NCBI GenBank assembly: GCA_946803715.1
Contig: CAMPET010000043.1
Location: 283,257 to 325,365 of the forward strand
Length of the DNA: 42,109 nt
From: Beroe ovata
Lineage: Eukaryota; Ctenophora; Nuda; Beroida; Beroidae
Reading direction: 5' to 3'
The translations under genes were made by a program, and so were the position numbers. Below are positions 10,995 through 24,600 of the stretch, one piece after another (positions within the stretch are counted from its first letter, which is position 1; each line of letters opens with the position of its first letter). A model generated the notes under the pieces. It had not been told where the DNA came from. It ran no database searches and saw only the letters and a program-made list of their open reading frames with translations.

Positions 10995-11948
10995 ATGCAG
11001 CAAGAAGGTGACGTCACGGCACAATACGGAAGTGACTTTGAGAAGAGCCTCGTAACTTCCACACCCAAGAAGTCCCCACAGCCCACTCTCTCCCCTCAAT
11101 CCAGCATCAGAACTAGGAAAACAGCGTCCATCATCGACCCTGATGAGTCCACACTGCACAGGAGTGATGCAGAGGTAAGTCAAGGTATCAATCTAAAGAT
11201 CTAAGGTAGATAGGTAGACACTAGACGAGGGTCCACATGATAGGTTTGGAGTCTGGAGTCAGGAGTTCAATTACTAAACTTGATGAACACCGCTTTAAAA
11301 CATGTTTCCCTTCAGCCTGCACAACATAACGAGCCAGAAACGGAATGGGAGAAATGGATAATCCGGAAAGCGAAAGAGCTATCCTTCTCTCAGGAACAGA
11401 AGAATGAGCTCAGGAAGGAGGAGAAGATGAAGAAGAAGGAAGCAAAGAGGGCAAAGATTGAGAAACTTGCTCAACAGGAGGTCGTGATAGAGGATTGGAA
11501 ACAGAAGAAACTGGAGCTGTACAGGAAGCACAAGGCTGCCGAGCGGGCTAAACTGGAGGAGAAGAAAAGGAGGGAGGAGGAAGCGAAAAATGAGATCCTG
11601 GAGAAATCAACTTTAGCAGTGGATGCGTGGAAGAGGGATAAGGATGAGAAAATGAGGGAGTTGAGAGCGAAGAAGAGAGCTGAAGAGAGGAAAATGACAG
11701 AATTGAAGGAGGAGAGGCGAGAGAAGGCTAAAGCAAAGTATGAGAAATGGTTGGAGAATCATAAAAACGAGAAATCGGCATCTCCTGGTGTCAAGACTTT
11801 CGGGAGGGTCAAGACTCTACCCGAGCTTTATAGTCCGGTGGATGTTAAACTTAACCCAGAACCGTGGAATGGTGAAACTGACATTCGGTATGACAAGATC
11901 AGGGTGCTTTACACACCCTTNATTATTGATTACCATACACAACGATAA
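10995..11948 (+). CDS. CCDC34: CCDC34-like coiled-coil protein
   Basis: Two exons are visible. Exon 10995-11174 has 60 codons and ends in phase 0 at gtaagt; the second starts at 11316 after ttcag. The first exon is Ser/Thr/Pro-rich and disordered. The second opens with ETEWEKWIIRKAKEL and continues as an almost uninterrupted Lys/Glu/Arg coiled coil of about 150 residues, with repeated W-K motifs (VIEDWKQKK, AVDAWKRDK, KYEKWLENHK). It ends in FGRVKTLPELYSPVDV and NPEPWNG. This matches the CCDC34 layout, including the EWLEN motif and a Pro/aromatic tail. CCDC34 is linked to sperm flagella and cilia. A single N at 11921 lies within the last codons, so the true C-terminus may differ; the frame stops at 11948. 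Start chosen as the first ATG after an acceptor-like cccag. Confidence 0.78.
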
Positions 11949-12607
11949 TTGCAGTCCATGACGGGTGATAGTGTAATTTTCGGCAGCATTATTCGGATAA
12001 AAGTTGTAAAATAAGTTGTTCACTATTGAGTATTGACAGTTTGTACAGGGTTGAAGTGGAATTATACAGACACGTAGCTATAATCACAGTGACGGAGTGT
12101 TTATTCTACTGCTCTACAAATAAAGCAGTTACATTCAAATCAATTTACCAACTGATTCAGATGCTAGCTATTTTATTCGGTATTCAATATTCAAGATGTC
12201 ATGAATATCAATGATGAATTGATTGAAAGTTGGTGATGAGTGTTTTGATTTCAACTCATTGGACATCGACAACTCGTCCCTACAACTCTTGGTAATTTTA
12301 TCTTTTGTAAATAATTATGACAATGTACATATTTCTATCATATTTGTTAAATCAGATTATGACTTAAGTGTAATTCGTCCGATCAATTTGATTGCTGCTC
12401 TGTGAGCTGGCCCCGGAATTTATTTGTTCACAAATCAGTATCTTGTATCCCTTTATCAAATTATTTGTTGCATTAACTGAGAATAGATACTTTTTTTGCA
12501 ATCGTGTCACTATTTTGGTACCATCAAACTTTTCTACATATTCTCTTCCCATTCAGTACTATCACCAACTCATGCCCTCCCACTACCTACCTCGCTAACC
12601 ACTTAGA
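11949..12607. other. Intergenic between CCDC34-like and VWA genes
   Basis: AT-rich sequence containing the polyadenylation signal of the upstream gene. Small ORFs here have no coding character. Confidence 0.6.
12119..12124 (+). terminator. AATAAA polyadenylation signal of CCDC34-like gene
   Basis: A canonical hexamer lies about 170 nt after the stop at 11948, on the coding strand. Confidence 0.6.
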
Positions 12608-15600
12608 ATGACTGTAGGAGGGAGTCCGTTTATATCTGTCGGAGCACAGCCAGAACAAGCATTCCGATCGGAGATACCACCAGATAAATCGTGGCAAAAC
12701 TTGTCCCGGGAAAAAGCAGGTGAGTGTATGGTGAGTGGTGGAGTGGTGGCTGTTAGAGATGCGAGAGTAGTGAGTGGTGAGAGGCAGAGTAGTGAGTGGT
12801 GTAGTGAGTAGTGAGTGGTGTAGTGACTAGGTAGTGAGTGGTGAGAGGCAGAGTAGTGAGTGGTGTAGTGACTAGGTAGTGAGTGATGGATTTGCGGAGG
12901 GGTGTGATTGGTGAGTGTTNTGGTTGGTGAGTGTTAGAGTGGTGTAGTGAGTAGTGAGTGGTGTAGTGACTAGGTAGTGAGTGATGGATTGGCGGAGAGG
13001 TGTGGTTGGTGAGTGGTGAGTGTTTAAGTGGTGATTTATAGTGGACTGAAATCCCCGATGCTCACTGCAGTCAAACAGTTGGCATGGTTCAGATTCGAGG
13101 TTGTTTCAAGTACTATTCAAACACAATTTGAGACCCGCAAGAGCCATTATTTACTCATCTAGTAACATATTTATTAACACTAATTAGTAATTATGTAATT
13201 ATTATTTGTAATTGGACCGAGTTTGCTCTCCGTAACCCACCTCTATTCCCCAGTGAAAGAGACGATGGCTGGTAAGCAGTACAAGGACGTGTTTGGCGTG
13301 CTACAAGGACGGAATATCGTGTTCTGTGTCGACTGTTCGGGGAGTATGTACGAGCATCTTCCTATTATCATACATCAACTACACGAGGTACTGAATTGGG
13401 GGAGTGGGGAGAGAGAGGGGNNNNNNNNNNNNNNNNNNNNNNNNNNNNNNNNNNNNNNNNNNNNNNNNNNNNNNNNNNNNNNNNNNNNNNNNNNNNNNNN
13501 NNNNNNNNNNNNNNNNNNNNNNNNNNNNNNNNNNNNNNNNNNNNNNNNNNNNNNNNNNNNNNNNNNNNNNNNNNNNNNNNNNNNNNNNNNNNNNNNNNNN
13601 NNNNNNNNNNNNNNNNNNNNNNNNNNNNNNNNNNNNNNNNNNNNNNNNNNNNNNNNNNNNNNNNNNNNNNNNNNNNNNNNNNNNNNNNNNNNNNNNNNNN
13701 NNNNNNNNNNNNNNNNNNNNNNNGTGTGTTGTGTGTGTGTGTGTGTGTGTGCTCTGTTTAAATTCTTCTCTCTAAAAGCTTATTACACATTTAGGCGTGA
13801 CACGAAGTGTATTCATATGATTAATCTTAATGAATGGCCTATTTACATTGATCAGTGATAAAACATTCTGCAAGTGTCAATTTAAAGTCAAATGTCAAGC
13901 AGATAAATGATTAAAAAGATATTCAAAATGCGTGATCTACATGACAGTCAAGCAAACATTGCATAATTCCAATGTCTTGACGTATCGGCATAGAATAATG
14001 AATTTCAATTCTAACTGGAAACAGGATTGCCAGTAACAAGTCATATCAATGTGTCAAGATCGACCTTCCTCTACATCCATATTCATATCCAGATTTCAGA
14101 TCTATCATGTTCAATGTTCATTATGTTGTCATCCCGTCATCATGTTGTCATTCGGTCATCATGTTGTCATTTCGTCATCATGCTATCATTCCGTCATCAT
14201 GTTGTCATTCCGTCATCATGTTGTCATTCCGTCATCATGTTGTCATTCCGTCATCATGTTGTCATTCGATCATTATGTTGTCATCCCGTCATGTTTACCC
14301 AGGAATCTGGAGACTGAGACTAGCACTAACACACTGGACGCGCTGCTGCAAGCATTTGCTGACTGTACAGTGGATACTGTGTATCTGGTTACTGACGGGC
14401 TACCTGACCAGAGACCAGCTCTTGTGGTGAGCAGTGAATTATGTTTGTATCATTGTATTGTGTAAACTGTTTTATACTAGATATGGCATCTGATGTGTTA
14501 TTCCAGAATACGATTCTTGCAGAGTCGAAAACCGAACTGTTTAATTTGTATAATACATGATACACTGAACACTGTACACTATGCAGTGTATAGTGTGCAC
14601 TTTCTCACTTGTACACTGTAATTATAGTCCAGTTCTCTGACACCCGCCTACACTACTGCAGGTTGAGTGTGTGTTACGAAATAACAGAGCAAGACCAATA
14701 ATTACAGTCATGATTGGGGCTGGGGAGAATGGAAATGCTGACCTTCTACTTACCGACCTCGCGTCAGTAACAGGTCAGTAAACTTACTGAGAATTTAACA
14801 AAATTACCGTAACCTGAATTCGTTAAAACCTACATTTGTTTCAACCGGAATGAGGTTATTATATGGATTTATTTATAGTAACCTTTTTGGGTCTTTCTAG
14901 TGACAATTTGTGCATATTCTCCTGAAATGGCCATTCAGCAGTTCGCAAACCTAATCCCTCGTGATAAGTTAATTGAAAAGTAATTAAATAATCAGCGGAT
15001 ATAACTTATTTCTATTTGTTTACTTTGTTTTTTGCTTTACGTTATGCATGAGTACAATTTTCATAGCTCTATTTTTCCACTGAAACTTTTGTGCACGTTT
15101 GCTTGTTTAAATCAAGCAAAATGCAAAGCAAAGGCGCTATGTTCGAATGTGTTATCACTACACGAATATTTGCTGATTTTTCGTGGGAATTATCCGATGA
15201 AAGATGGCGACTAATTGTCCAATTAAATTTTCGGAGAGTAGGTTTCTTACTTCACACACCAGTTAGTTTGAGTAATCCTAACTGTCAATGGGGTGAATAT
15301 TCAAATGTTGGTCATTGGTCATGATCCTAATCGGACACAGTTCAAATCGGTGACAGATAGCTAAATGAGGTATTGCGTTACAAGATTTAAAACGAACTAC
15401 ACTGGCCTGTCCCACCAAATCATTTGCACTCAAATTCTCCCAATTTGTCCCACTTCGCGTAAGGCGCGGCGTGATGGATCTGAGATAGCACACAATTTTT
15501 CGCGCGCACGCGCGTTTCTTCGCGCGCGTCCGTTCTTTTTGCAAACTAAACTCTCACGGTTGCCAAAACATCAGATCGTGTGATCATTTCTCCTCGTGAG

Positions 15601-18600
15601 ACGGGAACTACTGCTTAATTATCATAGATTCCATCGATAATTCGATGATTTCGAATGAATGAATGAGTTCAAACTGAATAAATGAGTTCATACTTTACAC
15701 TAAATGTTATGGCTTTTTTACTCACAATAAGGGTTTTATCGTGCTCACGAAGAATTGACTTGATGGAAAATGTTCTGTTCCATTTGGACATCAAACTGGT
15801 AGAATCTTGTAAAATTAGTTCAAATGAACACTTTACTAACTATACTTTTCCTTGGAAAAGGGCAAATAAATATCAAATACATACGTGAAAACATAGTTTA
15901 TTCGCTTCAAATTCACATTAATTGTTCGAACAGTAAAAAACCTAAGTTTTTATCCTAAAGCAGCGATCCACCAATTCCATTTCCCACTCAAGCGTTCCCA
16001 ATTTAAACAATTTCCGGCACGAACTGCTTGTTCAGAACTTCCTCCCGATCTTAGTGCTATGCTGTCTCAGTCTGTCCCTGACTTCTTTCCCCGAGAACTC
16101 CTTAGCAACTCGGAACTTGTGCTGAACTTTGTTCTCTAGCTTGATCGTGAAGTTGTTACCACACCTCGGACAGTTAGACTTGTCCGCTCTGCGAATGATG
16201 TCAATCAGACAAAACAGAAGTGATTCGTCTTATCGAGAGATAGAAATCCAAAATATAGAAATTTACTGTTCAAATAAGCCCGTCCCTACTTCCCACTAGG
16301 AGTGTACCTGTGCCTGTAGATTGATCCATATTGTCCACACGCCAAGCACTCGACTTCTAGTATCTGAATCTCCGGTGATTTACTCTTAGTTAGACATTCT
16401 CTGTACGGTAGCCTGAATTCTGGCACCTTCTTGCTTGGTGTTAGGCACTGGGAACGCTAGGTGGTTTAGAATATTGTCATTATAACTTCACTACCTTCCC
16501 ACTTATGACTTTGAAAAGATAGCTTTGACATTGATGACTGATGACAACACTCATCATTGATGAGTCACCACAAAATATCCCCCTGATGACGATTGATGTG
16601 TCATCATAATACCCCCCCTCCTGATGACGATTGATGTGTCATCACGATTCTCACCTCGGCCACTAGTTCCGTTGTCCGCCGTGGTGTTCCCGTTACTGGA
16701 CTCAGTCTGAGATCTATATCTATCGGTCCGCCACTCCTTGTCGGTATTTGTCGGGTGTGCCGGCGTTTCTTCCGACCGTACTTCGGTTCTGATATCAGCT
16801 TTCTGTCGCTACCCAGGTTGAATACTGATTTACCGAAGATCGCAGTGGTACCTGTCATTTTGACAGGATCCCTCGGTTGTGTTGGAGTCGGCTCCACTTG
16901 TGATTCTTCCTGGGCGTATGAATAAGAGGTTCATCAATCGTCAGTGTTAGAGATGAATCGTCTGTTGAGGACACATTTTACATTTGGATTAAGTTCAGTG
17001 TGGGGTTTCAATAACGGGCTATTGTGTGACCAATGACCATATCTTTATTGTGAAACATTATATTATGTTTGTACACCGGGTTGTAGACCGGTTGTAGACC
17101 GGTTGTAGACCGGGTTGTAGACCGGGTTGTAGACCGGGTTGGTTCACCTGTGTCAGTGTTTCCAGTGTACGTCGTATTTCTGTAGACATACTGAAGCAAA
17201 CAAGGGAGTCCGTCAGTTGGGTTGTGTCATACTTTATCTGCGTGTTTGTAGAAGAGGAGTTGTCCCGTCCCCAGATCTCGTGTGTGGGAACAAATCTGGG
17301 AGAGGGAAGTGAGGAAATCAGATTAGTGAGGAAATAGTGAGGAAAGAGGAGAGAAATCAGATTAATCAAAGTGGTGATTTGTGTTTGAAGTGAAACTTCT
17401 GAACGTCGCTACTCTAAAAACAAGAGTTGATGGGAAGCTTGTCAGACTGACCTATAAAACAGAGCTATGATTGAATTGATGAATATATTCTTTTCCATGG
17501 ACTTTTCCATAAACATTTAAGATTCGACAGCACACTCACACTACTTGTTAATCATGATTTTATTCCGAATGTCGGAAAGAATAATATCTTATTGTTCTTT
17601 TGGATCGAATAGTTTTTAAACAATAACTCGATGCATAACTTCGAGAAGGATAAATATGTCAAAATTTCATGCAAAAATATTCCTGACTGACAATTGCATT
17701 GTATAAGTGCTTTAGTGTCGACAAGTATAAAATAATAAAAGATTACATAATCTGCCTCTTTCGCGTACCTGTGCCCATTTTCCGCCTTGCTCTGAAGCTG
17801 TCTAGACTTGACTTTGTAAAGGTGAGTGTCACCTAGTAGGTTCACATGACTTGGTTTGTTGTAGTTGCTGTACTGGAGTGATATGATGCTCATTGTGCTC
17901 ACCCATCCATTCTCATGTCATATCCCTGTGGGTGAAGTTAGACCTATTCTAATACTAGCTGACTTGGGGGGAGATGGGGGGTTCTTAGAGTGATGTTATA
18001 AAATTGTTATTCCTTTACGTTTAATCACGAAATTATGAGAAATAGACACTCTCTGCACTCTGTGTTTTAGGTTGATGTCACTATTTAGATTGTTGGTTTT
18101 GCCGAATGCCGGTATAACAATTGTTGCTCAATGCTCAACTGTCGCATGACTTGGAGTACCATAACGCATTAAGTAGGTTAATGCATTTCATCTTGTTATT
18201 GCACAAGCACAGAATCCGTGCTGCTCTTTTTGCTATAATAGGGCAGAAACATGTCGAGTTTACTACTTTGCAATAACGAAGAAAAAAATTAATCCCACTT
18301 TACAATATCAAAGGAATACAATTGCTCGATCGACAACTTCAATCACGAAATTGAATTGAATTGAAAGCAGCATTCAATATATTCAAATGATCTATTGATC
18401 GACACACGCAGAGATGCTCGCTGACGATCAGAAAGAGCGAATATCATTATTGGCGATTATGATTTACATATGATAATGCTCATGGAGACCAATTATCGCA
18501 GATGAATGTGTGATCAAGTCCCATTGAACAGAGTGAAATCACACAAAACAAGCAGAGAGCACACACACACATGTACAAGCAGTACCAGTGTACTCTCGCT

Positions 18601-21600
18601 CCGATATAAAACTAGCTAACACGGATTTATACGGATTTCAAGATGTGTTTATCATTCGCATGTGAACTCCACTAACAAACACATACACGTCATGGTTGAT
18701 ATATATGATTGGTTTTTAACAAATTCATCATGAGTGTTTAACAACTATTATATGTGTGACACGTTAAATCCTGTTTAAATATTGGGGTTAAGCATACAAA
18801 TTCTTCGCGTAAAAATAAATTGTTACAAAAGAGTAACAAATAAAGCCCTCGTGGAACTTGTAAAACCACGATGTAAATTTTGGAAATAAAAGATTCTTCG
18901 TGTAACAAGAAGTGTTAAAAGTAGTGTAAAATCAAGAGTTTTGACTAACATGTGCCAGGAGACGCTGTGTCTTGTTGAAATATTAGGAAGAAAGCAGAGA
19001 TCGTGTAAAACAAAAACTTTGTGAATTGAGCGAGCAGAAGATAAGCACTAAGTTGCTGCTATGAGAAGCTTTGAGAGAACGTATGAACTGAACAGTGAAG
19101 AGTAAGCAGTAATAATTCATCATTTCAAGTTCAAGTTGTGCTTGGAATGGGGATAGGTCGATGCTGGATTGTGAATACTGCCTGTGAGGAACCGATAACA
19201 TTTATCGCAGCAATAAATACTCATAAATTATTGTTCCTTTGCATCGATTGATCTAATGATCTGCATTCGAAAATCTGTTTTTTAGCTTTGGTTAAAAAGT
19301 CATTATTGAATAATATCCAATATCCATAGTTTAAAGCGTTTTGATTCAATTAAATTTCAATTTATGCTATTCACCGTTTCGATATTATTACATGTTGCGT
19401 GAGTCGGGAATTTGAATGATTTCTTTGGACACAGTATTAAACCCTTCCTCTGCATATGATTCAAATCCAGTGGTGCGTGTCCTTCACGAGGAAAAACTCT
19501 TCAATATTCATATTGTTTTAAATGAATGAAATATGCGGTCTGATTGCTATTTCAATTATTCACGCTATGGTCGTGGTCTAGCGGTAGATTAAGCGGTTTA
19601 ATAAACTAAATAACGGTGATAGAGACAGAAGAAAAGTGTCGTGATCATTACGAAAAGGAGCAATTTTCCTACCCGCTCATAAAACGCACGCACACAAATG
19701 TGTGCTCTGTGTGTGTCCATGCAACACACATATATGCATTTTATGTGTCGGCTGAGCTGTAGTAAGCCACCAGTATGTATGTAATAACTAATATGTAGTA
19801 TAACGCGAAAAATAATCACGGCTAGAGTCGAGGGCATCAAGAAGAGAGAGGAGAAGAGACGCGGGGAGCAATCGAGTATGAGAGAAGACAGCATGCAGTG
19901 ACATGTGTCTAATGGTCAGACACGCACATACGCTGTAATAAACATACTATGTAAAGTGTAAACTGTGAGGGAGCAGCTTGGCTGTATTGGTGTGACTTTC
20001 CGTTCGGTATTATAATTGGTATCACCACCTATATGACTGGAAAATGTCCAAGTCTGTTTGATATCCCTGTACGACTTACGAATGGTTTGCCAAATATTAT
20101 AAGTGTTGTGGGAAGTGATGACTCATCAGTGATGAGTGAAGTACCAACATCATCATGCAATGAAATTCTCGTTTTTCAGTGCGCCATCCAATGCATGTCG
20201 CGGATAGGTAGGGCTAGCGAAATTGCTTATTAAACTTTGTAAATGTTAGAATTATAATAAACTTTTGATTAAAAACCCGTGTAAAAATTCTCATTTTTCT
20301 CGACTTTTCTGAGCCGAATTTTGTTGAGCATACCTAAGGAAATTGGCATGCATGCTATAAAAACTATAGGACAGTTGTTAAGACTCCAGACACACCATGG
20401 ATACCGTAATCCGACCAATCAGTCAAATTCAGACCACTTCATTCTCTCATTTCAGATCACACCTCATCCCACACATGCAATGAAGTCATCTCCATACCAA
20501 ATCCCCATTCCCTCTACTCCCACCTTCGACCCATGACTGATTACAATCACTCTGATATCGCCAATACATCCACCACCCCTTTCCGATCTGGGATCGTGTG
20601 GGTTGTCCATTTGTCACGGGTAGTCTGGTGGGTAACCGTGCTATAACAATTACACGACAAATGAGCGTCTATAGCGCTAGGGTAAGAGATGGCAACTGAT
20701 TACATCATCTTAGAAACCCTCTTTCGAATCCCTTTCTCACACTTCTCACACTTCAAATTTCACCCCCTCCCCCATTATATGAACAGTGAACACCCCCCTT
20801 TTCGACCCACATCCCCCATCAACCACTCTCTTATTCTCAGGTGGTTCATTCAGACCGATCACCCTGCCTCTCAAACTGCCGGATCCCGATGAACTGGCAA
20901 AGTTACCCGAGGGAGCGGTGGTGTTGCTCCACGGTGGTGTCATTGATAGGAACATTGACACCACCTACCTGAAGAACGAGAGTAAAGACCTGCGGTGGAG
21001 TGGGGATGTACCCCCTGCGTACCCCACAGGTTAGAGAGCGGGGTTTGAGGGGGTTCACAGGGGTGGGAGAGGCCAGGGGGTTCACAGGGGTGANCCACGG
21101 TGGTGTCATTGATAGGAACATTGACACCACCTACCTGAAGAACGAGAGTAAAGACCTGCGGTGGAGTGGGGATGTACCCCCTGCGTACCCCACAGGTTAG
21201 AGAGCGGGGTTTGAGGGGGTTCACAGGGGTGGGTTGGGGTTTTGAGGGGGTTCACAGGAATAGAAGTAGGTTCCTGTTGCAGTGAGCATTAAAGAGAAGA
21301 GGCTTCGTTCAGGGATTTCTCTAAAACCAATCCAAGTATCGTATATCCCTGGATACGTGCAATAATAAACAAAGCGAGTGCAGAATTGTTCAGTAGGAGA
21401 ATGAATTACATTTACTCTGAGTGGAAAATATAGAGAATTGACAAAGGAACTGAGTGGCCGTATCACTCAAGATAAAGAAGGGATCGATTGCGCATGACGC
21501 TCCATACTTAGTTCAAATATGAAGACAAACTGAAATATGGCATGCTATCCACTTACAATCATAACATAATGTATGTTGGGTGGCATTTTAACCGAGTGCC

Positions 21601-24600
21601 ACAATTATCAAATTTGTTAATTAATTTTCTTGTTCTCTCGACTTATTATAAAGACAAGAGATCGATTTACAAAACAGCGATCATATTTAAGACTCTCAAA
21701 ATTTATAATCTGACAATTTAGACTCGGTAGTTTAGACTTCATTCACGACTCAATTCTCGAAGGTGAGACTCAAATACTACATTGGTAGCGGCGTTCTAAC
21801 CCCCCTGCAGATATGGATGAAGTATGTACCGAATTGAACTTTGTTTAATCTGCACTGAATTATCCAGCACATCCTTGCCTCCATTCCAACCCACCCCGGT
21901 CCCGGCAACTCTGTACCCCCGGGACGCCTATCTCCTCAGTTCAATGCCTACAGCCCCCTATCAGTGCGGGCACACCCCCCNACTTTCCCGTCCCCACACC
22001 CCACCCCCACCCACAACTCACCCCCCTCTCTCAGTGCGGGCTCCACCCCCACCCGACAAGGTGGTAAAGTTCCCGATCAGTGAGGCGGGACGACTCCTCT
22101 TGGAGAAGGAGGTGCTAGCACGACACCCAGAGAGAGGTGACTACCGACCTGCTGTCATCAAGGACCAGGTATACACATGCGTGATATGTGACAAACATCC
22201 AGTTTCCTATCCAGTTTCCGATGAATTCAATATCAACTTCCATAATTCCTAATTAGCTTTCCTGATTTGAAATTTCTGATGTTAATGAATTCCAATTCAT
22301 GCCTACTGTTCTCTCTCTCTGCTACTTCGTATCCTAATGTATCTGACCCCAGCACAGTCCCACCTGTTTCGAAGTGGAGTATGTGAAGTCCAAGGAGCGA
22401 GAGAGATGTGAATTGTGCCACATCTTCATGCTACAAGATGCCCTCATGCACCCTGTTCACACAGGTATAGATAAGGATATGGTTCTCAATATCTGGGCGT
22501 TCTTTTTGAAAATCAGACTTAAGTCTGAGGACTTACTCGGTATACGTTAAAATAGAAGAGCAAATTTGCTGTTAATTTGAGTCATTTTTGACTCTGGTTT
22601 GGTTTGGGAAAGGATAATTTTTGGCTATTCAATAATGGACGACAGTTTTTCATCTGCTAAAAAGAGGTCATGTAATGCATATCATCCCAAGAAATGCTTT
22701 GATAAAGAGCTACGTTCCAAGGTTCTAAAGTTACTCAGTCGCAATGAATAAACTCCTTGCGAAATGAATCATTTCGCAGTGAACATATCAGAAAGGCTCA
22801 AAAAATGATTAAAATTTCAAGATTTATTCACGATGCAAGCTGCACTCCATATGATGCAGAATGTGGCAGTTATAGTAAAATACAAAATGCTCGGCTGTCC
22901 ATGATATATTATGTTTCCACGGTGTAATTCTCCGTCACCAGTGATCATGAATGACGATCACATGACGGATCAAAAACACACACACACAAAGTTTCCGCTA
23001 CGGAGCACTACTCCGTCAACACTTCGTTCCTCCACGTCTGAGAGTCCAGTTCTTCTTGTGCGAGTACTGCTGCTCCGAATTTGGATTGGGGGTACCCTAG
23101 GATAGATGATGAGCTGTCTTCTAGAATGTTCTGCTTTACGGCGTCTTCCTAGAGAGGGATGGAGGGGGTGTTACAGTTATCAGAATAACGGAAATTCTAT
23201 TCAAGGACAAATATTTGTAAAGGGGATTTGGTTCCATTAGGACTTATATTCGAAATGGTGATGAACAAAAATTTGGGAAAACATACCTCGGTTTCGGCAG
23301 CCAGTATTCCCATGACAAGACTCGAGCAAACTGCAAACAAGAAAACCACTTTTACCAAGCCCTGCATTTCTTTTGACAGAATGACGTTTGCTTCTCGAAA
23401 GTTCGTCGTCGACCGGCTTTAAACTGAGGTCTGTGAAAATCCTGCGGCCCTTAAATATACGATCGGCGCGACGCGTTCAATATTAAACGAGTTCAGTATG
23501 TCGTAGTCTCGCAATAACTTTGTGGATTCAATATATGTATGGAATTCGCGTTGCACTGTCACAATTTGATTTATTGAAGCAACCAATCGCGAATATTTCC
23601 CCTAGCTTTGTACCATGTGTTTGTGTGACGTCAATCACGTGACCTCTAGACCTTGGTCACGTGATTTCTCCCACGTGACAACTCTGTAGTATATGGGGGC
23701 GCACGTCGCCAAGAGACATGACGATTGCACGTGTGACTGTTATATATAGTGGTACTTGTCAAATTTGTCGGATGGTTGAAATTTCCAGTCTCTTTCAGCA
23801 TGAGCCTGCTCTGTGTGTGTGTGTGTGTGTGTGGTGTGTGTGTGTTTGTNCAGTGGGGAATTCGGACGATTTTAACCAGTCATGACCAGCTTTGTTTTCT
23901 CTACCTGGTGGCAAAATTTCAGAACGATTCGTTGAATACATTCAAAGATAAGTTCGTAAACGTGAAAAACACCGTGTTACACTTTTAGTCGCCGTAAACG
24001 TGCTAGTACTTTGTGCGCACGCGCTGTTGTTACCACCCTACAAGGAGACGCGTGCGCACTGCGCGCACACTCGTACGACCGAGAGAGAAATTTTTAATTA
24101 CCGAAATAACTTTGATGTCCGTCACCACATCGCACGAAATTTTCTAATGCAATCTACGATAGACTTCGAGCTCATATTGGAGCTCAAGTTGTTCAAATCT
24201 GCAAAGAGGGTTTTTGTCACATTTCAAAGACATATCATTTCTCGCACGGGGGTGATGTTTGCTCTATGCCGATCCGAGTTACGCCATTTTTCCCGGAATT
24301 CGCGAGAGAATACTGTACCATCGGACCATGTACCGATTGCATGGTTACCCTGTCCAGTGTGGGTAGGATGACCTACCCTCTCTGCGAGCTGTCATAGTGT
24401 CATAGTGACACTGGCAGAAGAATGACAGAACTTCATGTCTTATGTGGACACTGATAGATCTGAAATTGAATGAACTCCTCCAATGACTACGTCTATGAGG
24501 CCCTAATAGTCCAATATTCCATGCACGTTGCACCAGCATTTTAATGAAAATCGCAAGTGCGTGAGGCACCTACATTGACAAGAGACAATTATTACTATTG

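Larger units (their letters stand above)
14774..20840 (+). other. 6-kb intron of the VWA gene
   Basis: This intron carries the opposite-strand zinc-ribbon gene at 16032-17893. The flanks 14774-15896 and 17894-20840 are AT-rich with CpG-rich patches such as 15490-15535. I found no other supported exon there. A tRNA A-box-like string (tggtctagcggtagatt, 19574) has no matching B box. Confidence 0.65.

Noticed and set aside
14120-14293. CRISPR-like array
   Set aside because: Contiguous 19-bp units without spacers; an ordinary minisatellite in a eukaryotic intron.
14027-14465. Three overlapping His/Val/Ser-rich ORFs
   Set aside because: Produced by the stop-free 19-bp tandem repeat; only 14303-14426 in one frame is a real exon.
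19563-19600. tRNA-like A box tggtctagcggtagatt
   Set aside because: No B box at the proper distance and no cloverleaf.
18983-19894. Minus-strand ORFs of 72 and 98 residues
   Set aside because: No splice context, low-complexity hydrophobic/Ser composition and no recognisable motif.
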